The notes under the pieces: generated by a model
What the model was told of the DNA's origin: nothing
What the model saw: the letters and a program-made list of their open reading frames with translations, nothing else
Database searches by the model: none
Position numbers and translations under genes: made by a program
Part shown: in pieces, positions 44,221 through 53,641 of the stretch
How the letters are laid out: the number at the start of each line of letters is the position of its first letter
Position numbering within the stretch: position 1 is the stretch's first letter
Assembly: GCF_017307495.1 (NCBI RefSeq)
Contig: NZ_JAFKHE010000012.1
Location: forward strand, 372,001-436,000
DNA length: 64,000 nt
Source of the DNA: Devosia sp.
GTDB taxonomy: Bacteria; Pseudomonadota; Alphaproteobacteria; Rhizobiales; Devosiaceae
Direction: 5' to 3'

Positions 44221-44772
44221 TCAGGCTTTCGGCCGGTAGCTCATCAGCACGCCGCCGTTGGACAGCGGCCTGGCTGAGACGAGGTCGAGCAGCTGACGCT
44301 GTTCCTGCTGCTTGAACAGCGGGTTGCCCTTGCCGAGCAGGATCGGGGCGATGCACAGGCGGTACTCGTCGACGAGGCCTGCAGCGAGCAGGCTCGACAG
44401 GAGTTCGGCGCTGCCGAAGACATAGATCGTGCCACCCTTCTCCGCCTTGAGGCCGCGCACCAGTTCGACTGCGTCGCCCTTGAGCAGGCGCGAGTTGTTC
44501 CAGTCGGCACTCGCAAGAGTGTTCGAGATCACGGCCTTGGGCAGGCTGTTCATCTCCGCCGCCTCGGGTTCGGTCGAGCCCTGCCAGTAGCTGGCCATGC
44601 CCTCGTAGGTCCTGCGGCCGAACAGCAGCAGGCCGGCTTCGGCCAATTGCCGGTCGCTGAGTTCATTCAGCTCCTCGCCCCAGACGAGGCTGTGGAAGTC
44701 GATGGCCCATGGCTCGGTGCCTTCGAAATAGCCGTCCAGGGTCACGACGTTCCAGGCGATCAGCTGGCGCAT
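44221..44772 (-). CDS. RibD C-terminal/dihydrofolate-reductase-like protein
   Basis: Protein of 183 residues with the RibD_C/DHFR fold: WNVVTLDGYFEG at the start, LLFGRRTYEGMASYW, VISNTLASADWNNSRLL and IYVFGSAELLSSLLAAGLVDEYRLCIAPILLGKG. Such YyaP/YwjB-like proteins probably reduce small substrates with NADPH; the substrate is unknown. ATG 44772 is favoured by GGAGAG four bases upstream over ATG 44787, which overlaps the operator. Regulated by the palindromic site at 44786-44805. Confidence 0.87.
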   Translation of the reverse strand: MRQLIAWNVVTLDGYFEGTEPWAIDFHSLVWGEELNELSDRQLAEAGLLLFGRRTYEGMASYWQGSTEPEAAEMNSLPKAVISNTLASADWNNSRLLKGDAVELVRGLKAEKGGTIYVFGSAELLSSLLAAGLVDEYRLCIAPILLGKGNPLFKQQEQRQLLDLVSARPLSNGGVLMSYRPKA

Positions 44773-44785
44773 GGGGCTCTCCATC

Positions 44786-44805
44786 ACTTATGCACGTGCT
44801 TAAGT
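44786..44805 (-). promoter_or_regulatory. Palindromic operator of the reductase gene
   Basis: ACTTA-T-GCACGTGC-T-TAAGT is a 20-bp inverted repeat with only one mismatched pair. It overlaps the predicted -10 box and start site, so a bound protein would block transcription. A shortened relative, GCTTATGCTTAACT, lies at 44831-44844, just upstream of the -35 box. No regulator gene is adjacent. Confidence 0.65.
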
Positions 44806-44830
44806 ATTCTGACGCAACGACGACTGTCAA
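44801..44830 (-). promoter_or_regulatory. Promoter of the reductase gene
   Basis: Minus strand TTGACA (44830-44825) and ATACTT (44807-44802), spaced by 17 bp, form a strong sigma-70-type promoter 30 bp upstream of the start codon. Confidence 0.6.
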
Positions 44831-44845
44831 GCTTATGCTTAACTA

Positions 44846-45901
44846 TCACTCGGCCCGGAACAGCAGGCTGGCGTCGCCGTAGGAGTAGAAGCGGTAGCCG
44901 GTCTCGATGGCGTGCCGGTAGGCTGCGCGCATCGTCTCCAGCCCGGCAAAGGCGCTGACCAGCATGAACAGGGTCGAGCGCGGCAGGTGGAAGTTGGTCA
45001 TCAGGATGTCCACCGCATTGAAGCGGTAGCCAGGCGTGATGAAGATGTCGGTATCGCCGATAAACGGCTGCAACGTGCCGGTCGCCCGGGCCGCTGTCTC
45101 CAGCAGCCGCATGCTGGTCGTTCCCACTGCCACCACCCTGCCCCCCTTGGCCCTGGCGGCAAGGATACGCTCGACCACGGCGGCGGGGATATCGCCCCAC
45201 TCGGCGTGCATGACATGGTCCCTGGTGTCGTCGACCTTGACCGGCAGGAAGGTGCCCGCGCCGACATGCAGCGTCACCCGTTCGATGGTGACACCCAGGT
45301 CGGCGAGCTTCTGCAGCAGGCTCTCGGTGAAATGCAGTCCGGCCGTAGGGGCGGCAACAGCGCCATCGCGGGCGGCGTAGACGGTCTGGTAGTCCGTCCT
45401 GTCGCGCTCCTCGGTGTGGCGCTTGGCCTCGATATAGGGCGGCAGCGGCATGGCGCCGTGCGCCTTGATCGCCTCGTCGAGCTGGGCGCCGCCGAGATCG
45501 AACTCCAGCGTCACTTCACCGGTCTCGCCCTTGCCCGCAACGGTAGCGGCAATGTTGCCGTTGTCGCCGAGCTCGAGCCGGTCGAGCACGTGCAGCCGCT
45601 TGGCCGGACGAGCAAAGGCGCGCCAGGTATGGGCGTCGACGCGCTTGTGCAGGTTGAAGCTGACGGAGGCGCGGTTGTCGCCGCGCATACGGGTGCCGGT
45701 CAGCTCGGCGGGCAGGACGCGGGTGTCGTTGACGACCAGCACGTCGCCGGCGCGCAGGACGCGCAGCAGGTCGGTGACGTGGGCGTCCTCGAGCGGCTCA
45801 CCCGGGCGGACGATCAGCATACGGGCGCTGTCGCGCGGCTCGGCCGGATGCAGCGCGATGCACTTCTCGGGAAGGTCGAAATCGAACTCGTCGACGCGCA
45901 T
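44846..45901 (-). CDS. queA: S-adenosylmethionine:tRNA ribosyltransferase-isomerase
   Basis: QueA of 351 residues, which builds epoxyqueuosine on tRNA from SAM. Signatures are [63 protein letters not shown] and [24 protein letters not shown]. The start shares a base with the stop of the upstream small gene (TGATG). Together with tgt it makes the queuosine pathway here. Confidence 0.97.
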   Translation of the reverse strand: MRVDEFDFDLPEKCIALHPAEPRDSARMLIVRPGEPLEDAHVTDLLRVLRAGDVLVVNDTRVLPAELTGTRMRGDNRASVSFNLHKRVDAHTWRAFARPAKRLHVLDRLELGDNGNIAATVAGKGETGEVTLEFDLGGAQLDEAIKAHGAMPLPPYIEAKRHTEERDRTDYQTVYAARDGAVAAPTAGLHFTESLLQKLADLGVTIERVTLHVGAGTFLPVKVDDTRDHVMHAEWGDIPAAVVERILAARAKGGRVVAVGTTSMRLLETAARATGTLQPFIGDTDIFITPGYRFNAVDILMTNFHLPRSTLFMLVSAFAGLETMRAAYRHAIETGYRFYSYGDASLLFRAE

Positions 45902-46302
45902 CAGGGACCGGAGCAGCCCACGGCCCAGGCGCCTTGCCCGGGAATGCGAAGCGTGCCGCCATAGATGGGGGCGGCGTCGTCAGCGGCGGTCTTGAACAGG
46001 CGCAGCTCGGCGATGCGGGCGGTCAGGCCCGGATCGACCGCGTCGATGCGCAGCGTCTCTGCATCCTCGAAGCCCTGGCCGACCATGACTGGGTCGCCCG
46101 GACCATAGGCGGGGTCGGTGGCCCAGACCTTGTCACCGACGGTGATGGTCATGCCGGCGACGGAGAGCACGTCGGTGGCGCCGACAAGGAGGTCGATACT
46201 GGCCGCGCCGTCGGGCGCGGCGCAGTTGATCCACTCCGTCGCGATGGACGGAGTGGCAAGGCCGCAAAGGCCGAGGATGGCGATTGCGGCCTTCGTGATC
46301 AT
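45901..46302 (-). CDS. Small secreted hypothetical protein
   Basis: Protein of 133 residues with a signal peptide (1-21, SIATE) and two cysteines, one after the signal (Cys27) and one at the end (Cys130), likely to form a disulphide. I recognise no family. Overlaps with both neighbours (ATGA with the cyclophilin gene, TGATG with queA) place it in the operon and argue that it is translated. Confidence 0.75.
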   Translation of the reverse strand: MITKAAIAILGLCGLATPSIATEWINCAAPDGAASIDLLVGATDVLSVAGMTITVGDKVWATDPAYGPGDPVMVGQGFEDAETLRIDAVDPGLTARIAELRLFKTAADDAAPIYGGTLRIPGQGAWAVGCSGP

Positions 46303-46781
46303 TCGGCGATGTCGGCCGCGACCTTGACCGAGATCATCTTGTCGGGCTCACGCACCGGCTCGCCGCGCTTGATCTTGTCGACGTTCTCCATGCCCTCGAT
46401 GACCTTGCCCCAGACGGTGTACTGGCGGTCGAGGAAGCGGGCGTCGGCAAAGCAGATGAAGAACTGGCTGTTGGCGCTGTCCGGGTTCTGGGCGCGCGCC
46501 ATCGAGGCGGTGCCGCGGACATGCGGCTCGGCGTTGAATTCCTGCTTGAGGTTCGGGTACTTCGACGACCCCGTGCCGGTGCCGGTCGGGTCGCCGGTCT
46601 GGGCCATGAAACCGTCGATCACGCGGTGGAACACCACGCCGTCATAGAACCCTTCGCGGGCCAGCTTCTTGATGTGCGCCACGTGGTTCGGAGCAAGGTC
46701 CGGACGCATGGCGATGACCACATTGCCCTTGGTGGTCTCGATGACGAGGGTATTCTCGGGATCAGCGTAAGCCAATGTCAT
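46299..46781 (-). CDS. ppiB: Cytoplasmic cyclophilin-type peptidyl-prolyl isomerase
   Basis: Cyclophilin of 160 residues without a signal peptide; catalyses proline cis-trans isomerisation. Active-site segments are GVVFHRVIDGFMAQTGDPTGTGTG, SMARAQNPDSANSQFFI and FLDRQYTVWGKV. AGGAGG directly precedes ATG 46781. It follows the exported paralogue by seven bases. Confidence 0.95.
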   Translation of the reverse strand: MTLAYADPENTLVIETTKGNVVIAMRPDLAPNHVAHIKKLAREGFYDGVVFHRVIDGFMAQTGDPTGTGTGSSKYPNLKQEFNAEPHVRGTASMARAQNPDSANSQFFICFADARFLDRQYTVWGKVIEGMENVDKIKRGEPVREPDKMISVKVAADIAE

Positions 46782-46788
46782 GGCCTCC

Positions 46789-47364
46789 TTACTTGTATTC
46801 GATCTTGGCGGAGATGATCTTGTCGGGGTCGGCGACCGGCTGATCGCCATCGCCCTTCTTGATCTTGTCGACAATGTCCATGCCCGCCACGACCTTGCCC
46901 CAGATGGTGTACTGGCCATCGAGCCAGGGAGCCTCGGCAAACATGATGAAGAACTGCGAGTTGGCGCTGTCCGGATCGTTGCTGCGGGCGGCGGCGACGA
47001 CGCCGCGCTCGAACTTCACCTTGTCGGTGAACTCGGCCTTGAGGTCGGGCAGGTCCGAGCCGCCCATGCCGGTGCCGGTCGGGTCGCCGCCCTGCGCCAT
47101 GAAGCCGGCGATGACGCGGTGGAAGACGATGCCGTTGTAGAAGCCCTGGTTGGTCAGGTCGATGACGCGCTGCACGTGATTGGGCGCCAGCTCGGGCAGC
47201 AGTTCGATATCGACCGGGCCGTCCTTGAGCTCGAGGATCCAGTGCGGCTTGCCCGACTGGGCATGAGCGGCGGAAGGAGCCACAACGGAAACGGCGAAGA
47301 AGGCGGCCACGACGGCAAAGACGATGCCGAGGATGATGCCGGCGCGCTTGATGGGATCGGCCAT
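46789..47364 (-). CDS. ppiA: Exported cyclophilin-type peptidyl-prolyl isomerase
   Basis: Cyclophilin of 191 residues with a signal peptide or anchor (about 8-35, AHAQ), so it acts in the periplasm. Motifs are GIVFHRVIAGFMAQGGDPTGTGMGG, SNDPDSANSQFFIMF and WLDGQYTIWGKV. The ATG shares a base with the coaD stop (TAATG). The tandem exported/cytosolic pair looks like a duplication. Confidence 0.95.
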   Translation of the reverse strand: MADPIKRAGIILGIVFAVVAAFFAVSVVAPSAAHAQSGKPHWILELKDGPVDIELLPELAPNHVQRVIDLTNQGFYNGIVFHRVIAGFMAQGGDPTGTGMGGSDLPDLKAEFTDKVKFERGVVAAARSNDPDSANSQFFIMFAEAPWLDGQYTIWGKVVAGMDIVDKIKKGDGDQPVADPDKIISAKIEYK

Positions 47365-47852
47365 TATTTCTTCAGTGCCTTGAAAACGATGGGGGGAACG
47401 AAGGCGCTGATATCGCCTCCGAGTTCGGCGATCTGACGCACGAGCGTGGCCGAGATGTGGCGGACATGCGGGCTCGACGGCAGGAAGACCGTCTGCAGGT
47501 CAGGTGCCATCTGGGCGTTCATGCCGACCATCTGCATCTCGAAATTGTAGTCGGTGGTGTCGCGCAGCCCGCGGATCACCAGCCTGGCGCCGGCGGCGCG
47601 GGCGGCGTTGACCATCAGGCCGGAGAAGTCGACGAACTCGAACTCGGTATCGGTGCGCTTGCCGACCGGCTCGAGCACGGCCTTCAGCAGGGCGACGCGA
47701 TCCTCGTGGCTGAACAGCGGCTTCTTGGAATGATGGGTCCCGACTGCGATCACCAGCTTGTCGACGAGCTTGCAGGCGCGCTCGATGACGTCGAGATGGC
47801 CATTGGTGAGCGGATCGAAGGAGCCGGGGTAGAAGCCGACCAGTCTCGACAT
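47364..47852 (-). CDS. coaD: Phosphopantetheine adenylyltransferase
   Basis: CoaD of 162 residues, the penultimate enzyme of coenzyme A synthesis. The nucleotidyltransferase motif GSFDPLTNGHLDVIERA and the C-terminal SSPHVRHISATLVRQIAELGGD are complete. First gene of the minus-strand series coaD-ppiA-ppiB-small protein-queA. The frame stays open far upstream but without any conserved residues. Confidence 0.97.
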   Translation of the reverse strand: MSRLVGFYPGSFDPLTNGHLDVIERACKLVDKLVIAVGTHHSKKPLFSHEDRVALLKAVLEPVGKRTDTEFEFVDFSGLMVNAARAAGARLVIRGLRDTTDYNFEMQMVGMNAQMAPDLQTVFLPSSPHVRHISATLVRQIAELGGDISAFVPPIVFKALKK

Positions 47853-48504
47853 GGGGAGCGCCCTCCTCGCTGGGTTGGCGCGGGTTGTGTCACGGCAGGC
47901 TGGTTTAGGCAAGCCGAAGCGCCCGACCGCCTTGCGGCGCCGGAGGATGTCGCACAACCTGGGCGGGGTGACCGGCGCGGTTTTCGGCCACGCGGTTAGT
48001 CCGCAAACAAAACGGCCGTCGCCGCGCCGGTCGGATCGAGGTCTGAGTGAGACCGCTGCCGTGAGGGAGCGTGCGCGGCTGGTTCTCTCCACACCCCTGT
48101 TACCAGGACGGGACCTGACCAGTCGGCCGGTTGCCCACGACACCGACCCGCCATGGGACGACTCCCATGACCCTCGACATCCGGTGGAGTTGGGGGGATA
48201 AGTTTGTTGGGTGGGCCGGTACGTGGGGCTCGATTGTACTTCAAACTCGGTGTCATCCCGGCGAACGCTGGGATCCAACTCTCGGATGGTGCGGGGGAGG
48301 CTTGGGTCCCAGCTTTCGCTGGGATGACGGCTGGTGGGTGGGGTGAGCTTGGTGATGGGGACCTTCCGCGGAGCACCCAGGGGCGGGCGGGGGCCCTGCC
48401 CAGTGCTGTGCGCTGACGGTTCTGTGCGGTGCCCGCGCATATACATCGGCCACACTCATCCCTATATTCGCCGATGAGAACGAAACAGGATTCGTCAATC
48501 CCCC
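47853..48504. other. Intergenic region between coaD and uvrD
   Basis: About 650 bp with no credible gene on either strand. It contains a REP-like pair at 48252-48328 and must hold the divergent promoters of coaD and uvrD, which I could not place with confidence. Confidence 0.5.
48252..48328. repeat. REP-like inverted pair, copy 1
   Basis: Starts GTCATCCCGGCGAACGCTGG and ends with the inverse CCAGCTTTCGCTGGGATGAC. The two oppositely oriented hairpin units are about 25 bp each with a 27-bp spacer. The same design recurs at 55341-55418. Confidence 0.75.
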
Positions 48505-50910
48505 ATGCCAGCCGAATCGCAGCGCCTCGACCGCCCCAAGGCGGGCTCGATCACCAGCCAGTTTGGCCGGGGAGCGGGTGCGCCTGACTACCTGAAGGGC
48601 CTCAACGAGGAGCAGCGCGAGGCGGTGCTCACCACCGAGGGGCCGCTGCTGGTGCTGGCCGGCGCCGGCACGGGCAAGACGCGCGTGCTGACGACACGGA
48701 TCGCGCATATTCTCACCTCGCGCCTCGCCTGGCCGTCCGAAATCCTGTCGGTGACCTTCACCAACAAGGCCGCGCGCGAGATGAAGGAGCGCATCGGCAA
48801 GCTGGCGGGCGCGGCGGTGGAGGGCATGCCGTGGCTGGGCACGTTCCACTCGATCGGGGCGCGCATCCTGCGCCGGCATGCCGAGCTGGTGAACCTGCGC
48901 TCGGACTTCACCATCCTCGACACCGACGACCAGATCCGGCTGATCAAGCAGTTGCTCGAAGCCGAGAACATCGACGAGAAGCGCTGGCCGGCACGGGTGT
49001 TCGCGGGAATGCTCGATGGCTGGAAGAACCGCGGCTGGCTGCCGGACGACGTGCCGATGGCCGAGCTGTCGGGCTTTGCCAACGGGCGGCTGCCGAACCT
49101 CTACCGCGACTACCAGGCGCGGCTCGCGACGCTGAACGCCACCGATTTCGGCGACCTGCTGCTGTTGAACATCAAGCTGTTCAAGGAGCATCCCGACGTG
49201 CTGGCCGAGTACCACCGCAAGTTCAAGTACATGCTGGTGGACGAGTACCAGGACAGCAACACGGCGCAGTACCTGTGGCTGCGGCTGCTGGCGCAGGGCA
49301 AGCCCGCGTCGGAAGCGAACCTGTGCGTCGTCGGTGACGACGACCAGTCGATCTACGGCTGGCGCGGCGCCGAGGTGGACAACATCCTGCGCTTCGAAAA
49401 GGACTTTCCGGGCGCCAAGGTGATCCGGCTGGAGCGCAACTACCGCTCGACCTCCAACATCCTCAAGGCGGCCTCGCACCTCATCGCCAACAACGAGAGC
49501 CGGCTGGGCAAGACGCTGCAGACCGACGTGGGCGAGCCGGGCGAACTGATCACCGTCACCTCGGTTTGGGACAGCGACGAGGAAGCCCGACAGGTCGGCG
49601 AGGAGATCGAGCAACTGCAGCGCCAGGGCGAGGCGCTCAACTCGATCGCCATCCTCGTGCGCGCTTCGCACCAGATGCGGGCGTTCGAAGAGCGCTTCAT
49701 CACGCTGGGGCTCAACTACCGCGTCATCGGCGGCCCGCGCTTCTACGAACGCAAGGAAATCCGCGACGCGCTGGCCTACCTGCGGCTGGTGTGGAACCCG
49801 AACGACGACCTCGCCTTCGAGCGCATCGTCAACGTGCCCAAGCGCGGGCTCGGGGATTCGACGCTGAAGCTGCTGTTCGACGCGGCGCGGCACCAGGGCA
49901 CCTCGCTGACCGGCACCGTGCGCATGCTGGTGCAGACCGAGGAGCTGAAGCCCAAGCAGCGCACGACGCTGCGCCAGCTGATCGACCAGTTCGACGACTG
50001 GGGCCGGCGCGCCAAGGCAGCGCCGGCAGAGGATATCGAGGACGACGATGACGGCCCTCCGGGCATCGTGCGGCGGCACACGTCGCATGCCGACCTCGCA
50101 CGGCAGGTGCTGGACGAGTCGGGCTACACGGAGATGTGGCAGAACGATAAATCAGCCGAAGCAGAGGGTCGGCTCGAAAACCTCAAGGAACTGGTGAACT
50201 CCATGGAGGAGTTCGACTCGCTCGGCGGCTTCCTCGAGCACGTGTCGCTGGTGATGGACCGCGATACCGGCGAGGCGGACGACGCCGTCTCGATCATGAC
50301 GCTGCACTCGGCCAAGGGCCTGGAGTTCGACACGGTGTTCCTGCCCGGCTGGGAGGAAGGCCTGTTCCCCAGCCAGCGCACGCTCGACGAACTCGGCCGT
50401 GCCGGGCTCGAGGAGGAGCGGCGGCTCGCCTATGTGGGCCTCACCCGCGCCCGCAAACGGCTCAAGGTGTCGGTGGCGCAGAACCGGCTGACGCACGGGC
50501 TGTGGCAGTCGGCCATTCCGTCGCGCTTCCTCGATGAGCTGCCGGCCTCCGCGGTGGAGGTGAAGGATACCGGCTCAGCCTATGGCGGCTACGGCTATGG
50601 CGGGCGAACCGGCGGCGGGCGGTTCGACACGCGCGACCCGTTCGACTCGCTCTACGAGACGCCCGGCTGGCAGCGGGCACGCGCGCAGGCTTCGACGCGA
50701 AAATCGCACGGGCCGGTGACGATCGACGGCGACCTTGTGGCACGCTCGGTGGATGACGGACGCGGCTCGAAATACGCTGTCGGCGAGCGGGTGTTCCACC
50801 TGAAGTTCGGGTACGGCACGATCAACAACATCGAGGGCAACAAGCTGTCGATCGAGTTCGAGAAAGCCGGCCCCAAGAAGGTGCTCGAAAGCTTCGTGCA
50901 GAAGGGGTGA
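48505..50910 (+). CDS. uvrD: DNA helicase II (UvrD/PcrA family)
   Basis: Superfamily 1 3'-5' helicase of 801 residues used in mismatch and excision repair. Motifs in order are LNEEQREAV (Q), GAGTGKTRVL (Walker A), TFHSIGARIL, LVDEYQDSN (Walker B), VVGDDDQSIYGWRGA, LERNYRSTSNIL, VSIMTLHSAKGLEFD and YVGLTRARKRL. The C-terminal tail ends in a short beta domain (VGERVFHLKFGYGTI) that contacts RNA polymerase in related proteins. Confidence 0.96.
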   Translation: MPAESQRLDRPKAGSITSQFGRGAGAPDYLKGLNEEQREAVLTTEGPLLVLAGAGTGKTRVLTTRIAHILTSRLAWPSEILSVTFTNKAAREMKERIGKLAGAAVEGMPWLGTFHSIGARILRRHAELVNLRSDFTILDTDDQIRLIKQLLEAENIDEKRWPARVFAGMLDGWKNRGWLPDDVPMAELSGFANGRLPNLYRDYQARLATLNATDFGDLLLLNIKLFKEHPDVLAEYHRKFKYMLVDEYQDSNTAQYLWLRLLAQGKPASEANLCVVGDDDQSIYGWRGAEVDNILRFEKDFPGAKVIRLERNYRSTSNILKAASHLIANNESRLGKTLQTDVGEPGELITVTSVWDSDEEARQVGEEIEQLQRQGEALNSIAILVRASHQMRAFEERFITLGLNYRVIGGPRFYERKEIRDALAYLRLVWNPNDDLAFERIVNVPKRGLGDSTLKLLFDAARHQGTSLTGTVRMLVQTEELKPKQRTTLRQLIDQFDDWGRRAKAAPAEDIEDDDDGPPGIVRRHTSHADLARQVLDESGYTEMWQNDKSAEAEGRLENLKELVNSMEEFDSLGGFLEHVSLVMDRDTGEADDAVSIMTLHSAKGLEFDTVFLPGWEEGLFPSQRTLDELGRAGLEEERRLAYVGLTRARKRLKVSVAQNRLTHGLWQSAIPSRFLDELPASAVEVKDTGSAYGGYGYGGRTGGGRFDTRDPFDSLYETPGWQRARAQASTRKSHGPVTIDGDLVARSVDDGRGSKYAVGERVFHLKFGYGTINNIEGNKLSIEFEKAGPKKVLESFVQKG

Positions 50911-50939
50911 TCCCCGCTCGTGCCTGCCACATGCGCGAT

Positions 50940-50964
50940 GTCATTCCGGCGCAGGCCGGAATCC
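50940..50964. repeat. Single REP-like unit after uvrD
   Basis: GTCATTCCGGCGCAGGCCGG followed by AATCC, a half unit of the REP-like family, 30 bp after the uvrD stop. Its stem may serve as a terminator. Confidence 0.55.
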
Positions 50965-51076
50965 ATCCTGGGATGGCTGCAACCCGCCGCGAGAGCTGCA
51001 AGGCCTCAGGTGAACCCCGGCATGCCCCGGGTGACACTGTGCGGATCGCGCCTCCCGCACCGTGTCTGAGGTGCCC

Positions 51077-52024
51077 TCACTGCGGCGGGCTGACTTCGCT
51101 CGCGCGCTTCCGTTCCAGACCCAGCTTGTGCTCGCGGTAGATGATGAACAGGCCGGAGCCGACCACGATGGCGCCGCCGAACAGCATCTGCACGGTCGGA
51201 ACATCCTGGAAGACGAAGTAGCCGATGGCGATCGACAGGATCAGCGAGGCGTATTCGAACGGCGCGATCACCGACATGTCGGCGTGGCGGTAGGATTCGG
51301 TGAGTAGGATCTGGCCGATGCCGCCGAAGATGCCGGCGCCGACGAGCAGCGCGAACTGCTCGGGCGTGGGCATGACCCAGCCGAAGGGGATGGTGGCGAG
51401 CCCGAGGGCGGACGACATCACCGAGAAATAGAGGACGATGGTGGCCGAGCGCTCGGTTTCGACGAGCTTGCGCACCAGCACCATGGCGGTGGCGGCAAAG
51501 CCTGCGGCGATCAGCGCCGAGATGGCGCCGAGCGTCGCGCCGCTCATGTCGGCGATGCCGCCGGAAAAGACGGTGAGGCGCGGCCAGATGATGACGATCA
51601 CGCCGACGAGGCCGACCAGAACCGCGCTCCAGCGGTAGAGGCGCACGTGCTCATGGTAGAAGACCGCGCTGAACACGACGATCAGCAGCGGAGTCGCATA
51701 GCTGATGGTGATGGCCTCGGCGAGCGGCAGCTGGGTCAGTGCGAAGAAACCGGTCATCATGCCGCCGGTGCCGACAAGGCCGCGCATCAGGTGGCTCAGC
51801 GGGTGCTTCGTCTTGAGGCCGACGCCCAGTTCGCTCTTCCAGATCAGATAGACGATGATCGGCAGGATGGCGAAGAAGGAACGGAAGAACACCAGCTGCC
51901 CGGCCGGCACGCCTTCCGAGGCCTTGAGCAGGCTCGACATGCCCAGGAACACGCAAACCGAGCTCAGCTTGAACGCAATTCCCGTCATTGCGTTCTGACG
52001 GGGCAATGGCGATGGCGTCGACAC
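51077..52024 (-). CDS. EamA-family (DMT superfamily) transporter
   Basis: Inner-membrane protein of about 315 residues with ten predicted membrane segments in two EamA halves. Typical features are FFRSFFAILPIIVYLIWKS, ITISYATPLLIVVFSAVFYHEHV and ADMSVIAPFEYASLILSIAIGYFVFQDVP. It probably exports metabolites; the substrate is unknown. GTG 52024 is favoured because the protein then starts STPSPLPRQNAMTGIAFK as in relatives; ATG 51988 is the alternative. Confidence 0.88.
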   Translation of the reverse strand: MSTPSPLPRQNAMTGIAFKLSSVCVFLGMSSLLKASEGVPAGQLVFFRSFFAILPIIVYLIWKSELGVGLKTKHPLSHLMRGLVGTGGMMTGFFALTQLPLAEAITISYATPLLIVVFSAVFYHEHVRLYRWSAVLVGLVGVIVIIWPRLTVFSGGIADMSGATLGAISALIAAGFAATAMVLVRKLVETERSATIVLYFSVMSSALGLATIPFGWVMPTPEQFALLVGAGIFGGIGQILLTESYRHADMSVIAPFEYASLILSIAIGYFVFQDVPTVQMLFGGAIVVGSGLFIIYREHKLGLERKRASEVSPPQ

Positions 52025-52181
52025 GGGCAAGATCTTTCGGCGGCGGGAATTCGGACAGACCGGCGTCCGGCCGCCAGTGTCGCGGCGTTCGGCGCGAGGC
52101 GCAACTGCCTTCATACGAGCGACGGGGTCTAGCCGTCAGCCATGCATCGGATATTAGTCTTAGGCGGACCGCGGAGTTCCC

Positions 52182-53636
52182 ATGGCTGAAGTCATCGACA
52201 TGAGCGGTGTGGTCGAGGGTGTCGTTCAGAACATCCCGATCATCGCGATGGTGCTGGCCGGGTTTTATGCGCTGGCCATCATCTGCGCGGTGCGCGAGAT
52301 CACCGTGTCGCGGACCTCGCAGGGGTCGATCGCGTGGCTGGTGTCGCTCGCCTTCCTCCCCTTCCCCACCGCGCTGATCTACCTGATCTTCGGCTGGAAG
52401 CACTTCGACAGTTATGCAAGGACGCGCTTGCAGGTGCGCCAGTCGCGCCTCATCCGCGCCGAGGACCTGATGGTCATCGACCGCGACATGGGGGCCGCCT
52501 GGCCGGTGCAGCGGCGGGCGGCGGGGCTTCCGTTCCTTGCCGGCAACAAGGCAGACCTGCTGATCGACGGCGAGGCCACGTTCGAATCGATCCTCGGCGG
52601 CATCGCCGAGGCAAGGCACTACATCCTGGTGCAATTCTATGTCATCCGGCACGACGCGCTCGGCCAGCGGCTGGCGGCGGCGCTGATGGAGCGAGCCCGG
52701 GCCGGCGTCGCGATCTTCGTGCTCTACGACGACGTCGGCAGCGGCGGGCTGTCGAAGGAATACAAGGAACGGCTGTGGGCCGAGGGCATCCAGATCTACG
52801 GCTTCAACCACCGCCACCGGCTGCTGCGCCTGTTCGGGCCGATGCGGGTCAACTATCGCAACCATCGCAAGAACGTGGTGGTGGATGGCGAGGTGGCCTG
52901 GACCGGCGGCGCCAACGTGGGGGTCGAGTACCTGGGCGAGGACAAGAAGTTCGGGCACTGGCGCGACACCCAGCTGCGGCTGGAAGGCCCGGCGGCGATG
53001 TCGATGTCACTGATCTTCCAGGAGGACTGGCTGTGGGCGACCGGCGAGGTGCTGGACGTCCATCGGCCCGAGCCGGTCGAGGCCGGGGATGTCTCTGCCC
53101 TGGTGATGGCGACAGGGCCCGCCGACCGGCTCGAGGTGAACGCCATTGCCTTCGGCGACATCATCGGCCAGGCACGGGAACGACTCTGGATCGTCAGCCC
53201 CTATTTCGTGCCCGACACCGACATGCGGACGGCGCTCTACGCCGCTGTGATGCGCGGGGTGGACGTCCGCATCATGCTGCCGGGCAGGCCCGACCACATG
53301 CTGGTCTGGCTGGCCAGCAATGCCCACGCCGACGCCATGGTCGAACACGATGTCGCCATCTACCGCTATGAAAAGGGCTTCCTGCACCAGAAGGTACTGC
53401 TGATGGACGACAAGATCGCCGCGGTCGGCAGCGTCAACTTCGACAACCGATCCTTCGCGATCAACTTCGAGATGACGGTCTGGATGCCCAACAAGGGCGT
53501 CGTGGATGCCGTCGAAGCCATGCTGGTGGAGGACTTCAGCCACTGCCGGCTCGTTACCCGCACCGAGGTCGCCAAGCGCAACCCGATGGCGCGGTTCATT
53601 TCGCAGGCGGCGCGCCTGCTCTCTCCAATCCTTTGA
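52182..53636 (+). CDS. cls: Cardiolipin synthase
   Basis: Phospholipase-D-type enzyme of 484 residues joining two phosphatidylglycerols. It has two N-terminal membrane segments (about 12-35 and 45-65) and two HKD motifs, NHRKNVVVDGEVAWTGGANVG near residue 230 and LHQKVLLMDDKIAAVGSVNFDNRS near residue 404. It is followed by the endonuclease/phosphatase-like gene within five bases. Confidence 0.94.
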   Translation: MAEVIDMSGVVEGVVQNIPIIAMVLAGFYALAIICAVREITVSRTSQGSIAWLVSLAFLPFPTALIYLIFGWKHFDSYARTRLQVRQSRLIRAEDLMVIDRDMGAAWPVQRRAAGLPFLAGNKADLLIDGEATFESILGGIAEARHYILVQFYVIRHDALGQRLAAALMERARAGVAIFVLYDDVGSGGLSKEYKERLWAEGIQIYGFNHRHRLLRLFGPMRVNYRNHRKNVVVDGEVAWTGGANVGVEYLGEDKKFGHWRDTQLRLEGPAAMSMSLIFQEDWLWATGEVLDVHRPEPVEAGDVSALVMATGPADRLEVNAIAFGDIIGQARERLWIVSPYFVPDTDMRTALYAAVMRGVDVRIMLPGRPDHMLVWLASNAHADAMVEHDVAIYRYEKGFLHQKVLLMDDKIAAVGSVNFDNRSFAINFEMTVWMPNKGVVDAVEAMLVEDFSHCRLVTRTEVAKRNPMARFISQAARLLSPIL

Positions 53637-53641
53637 GCCTC

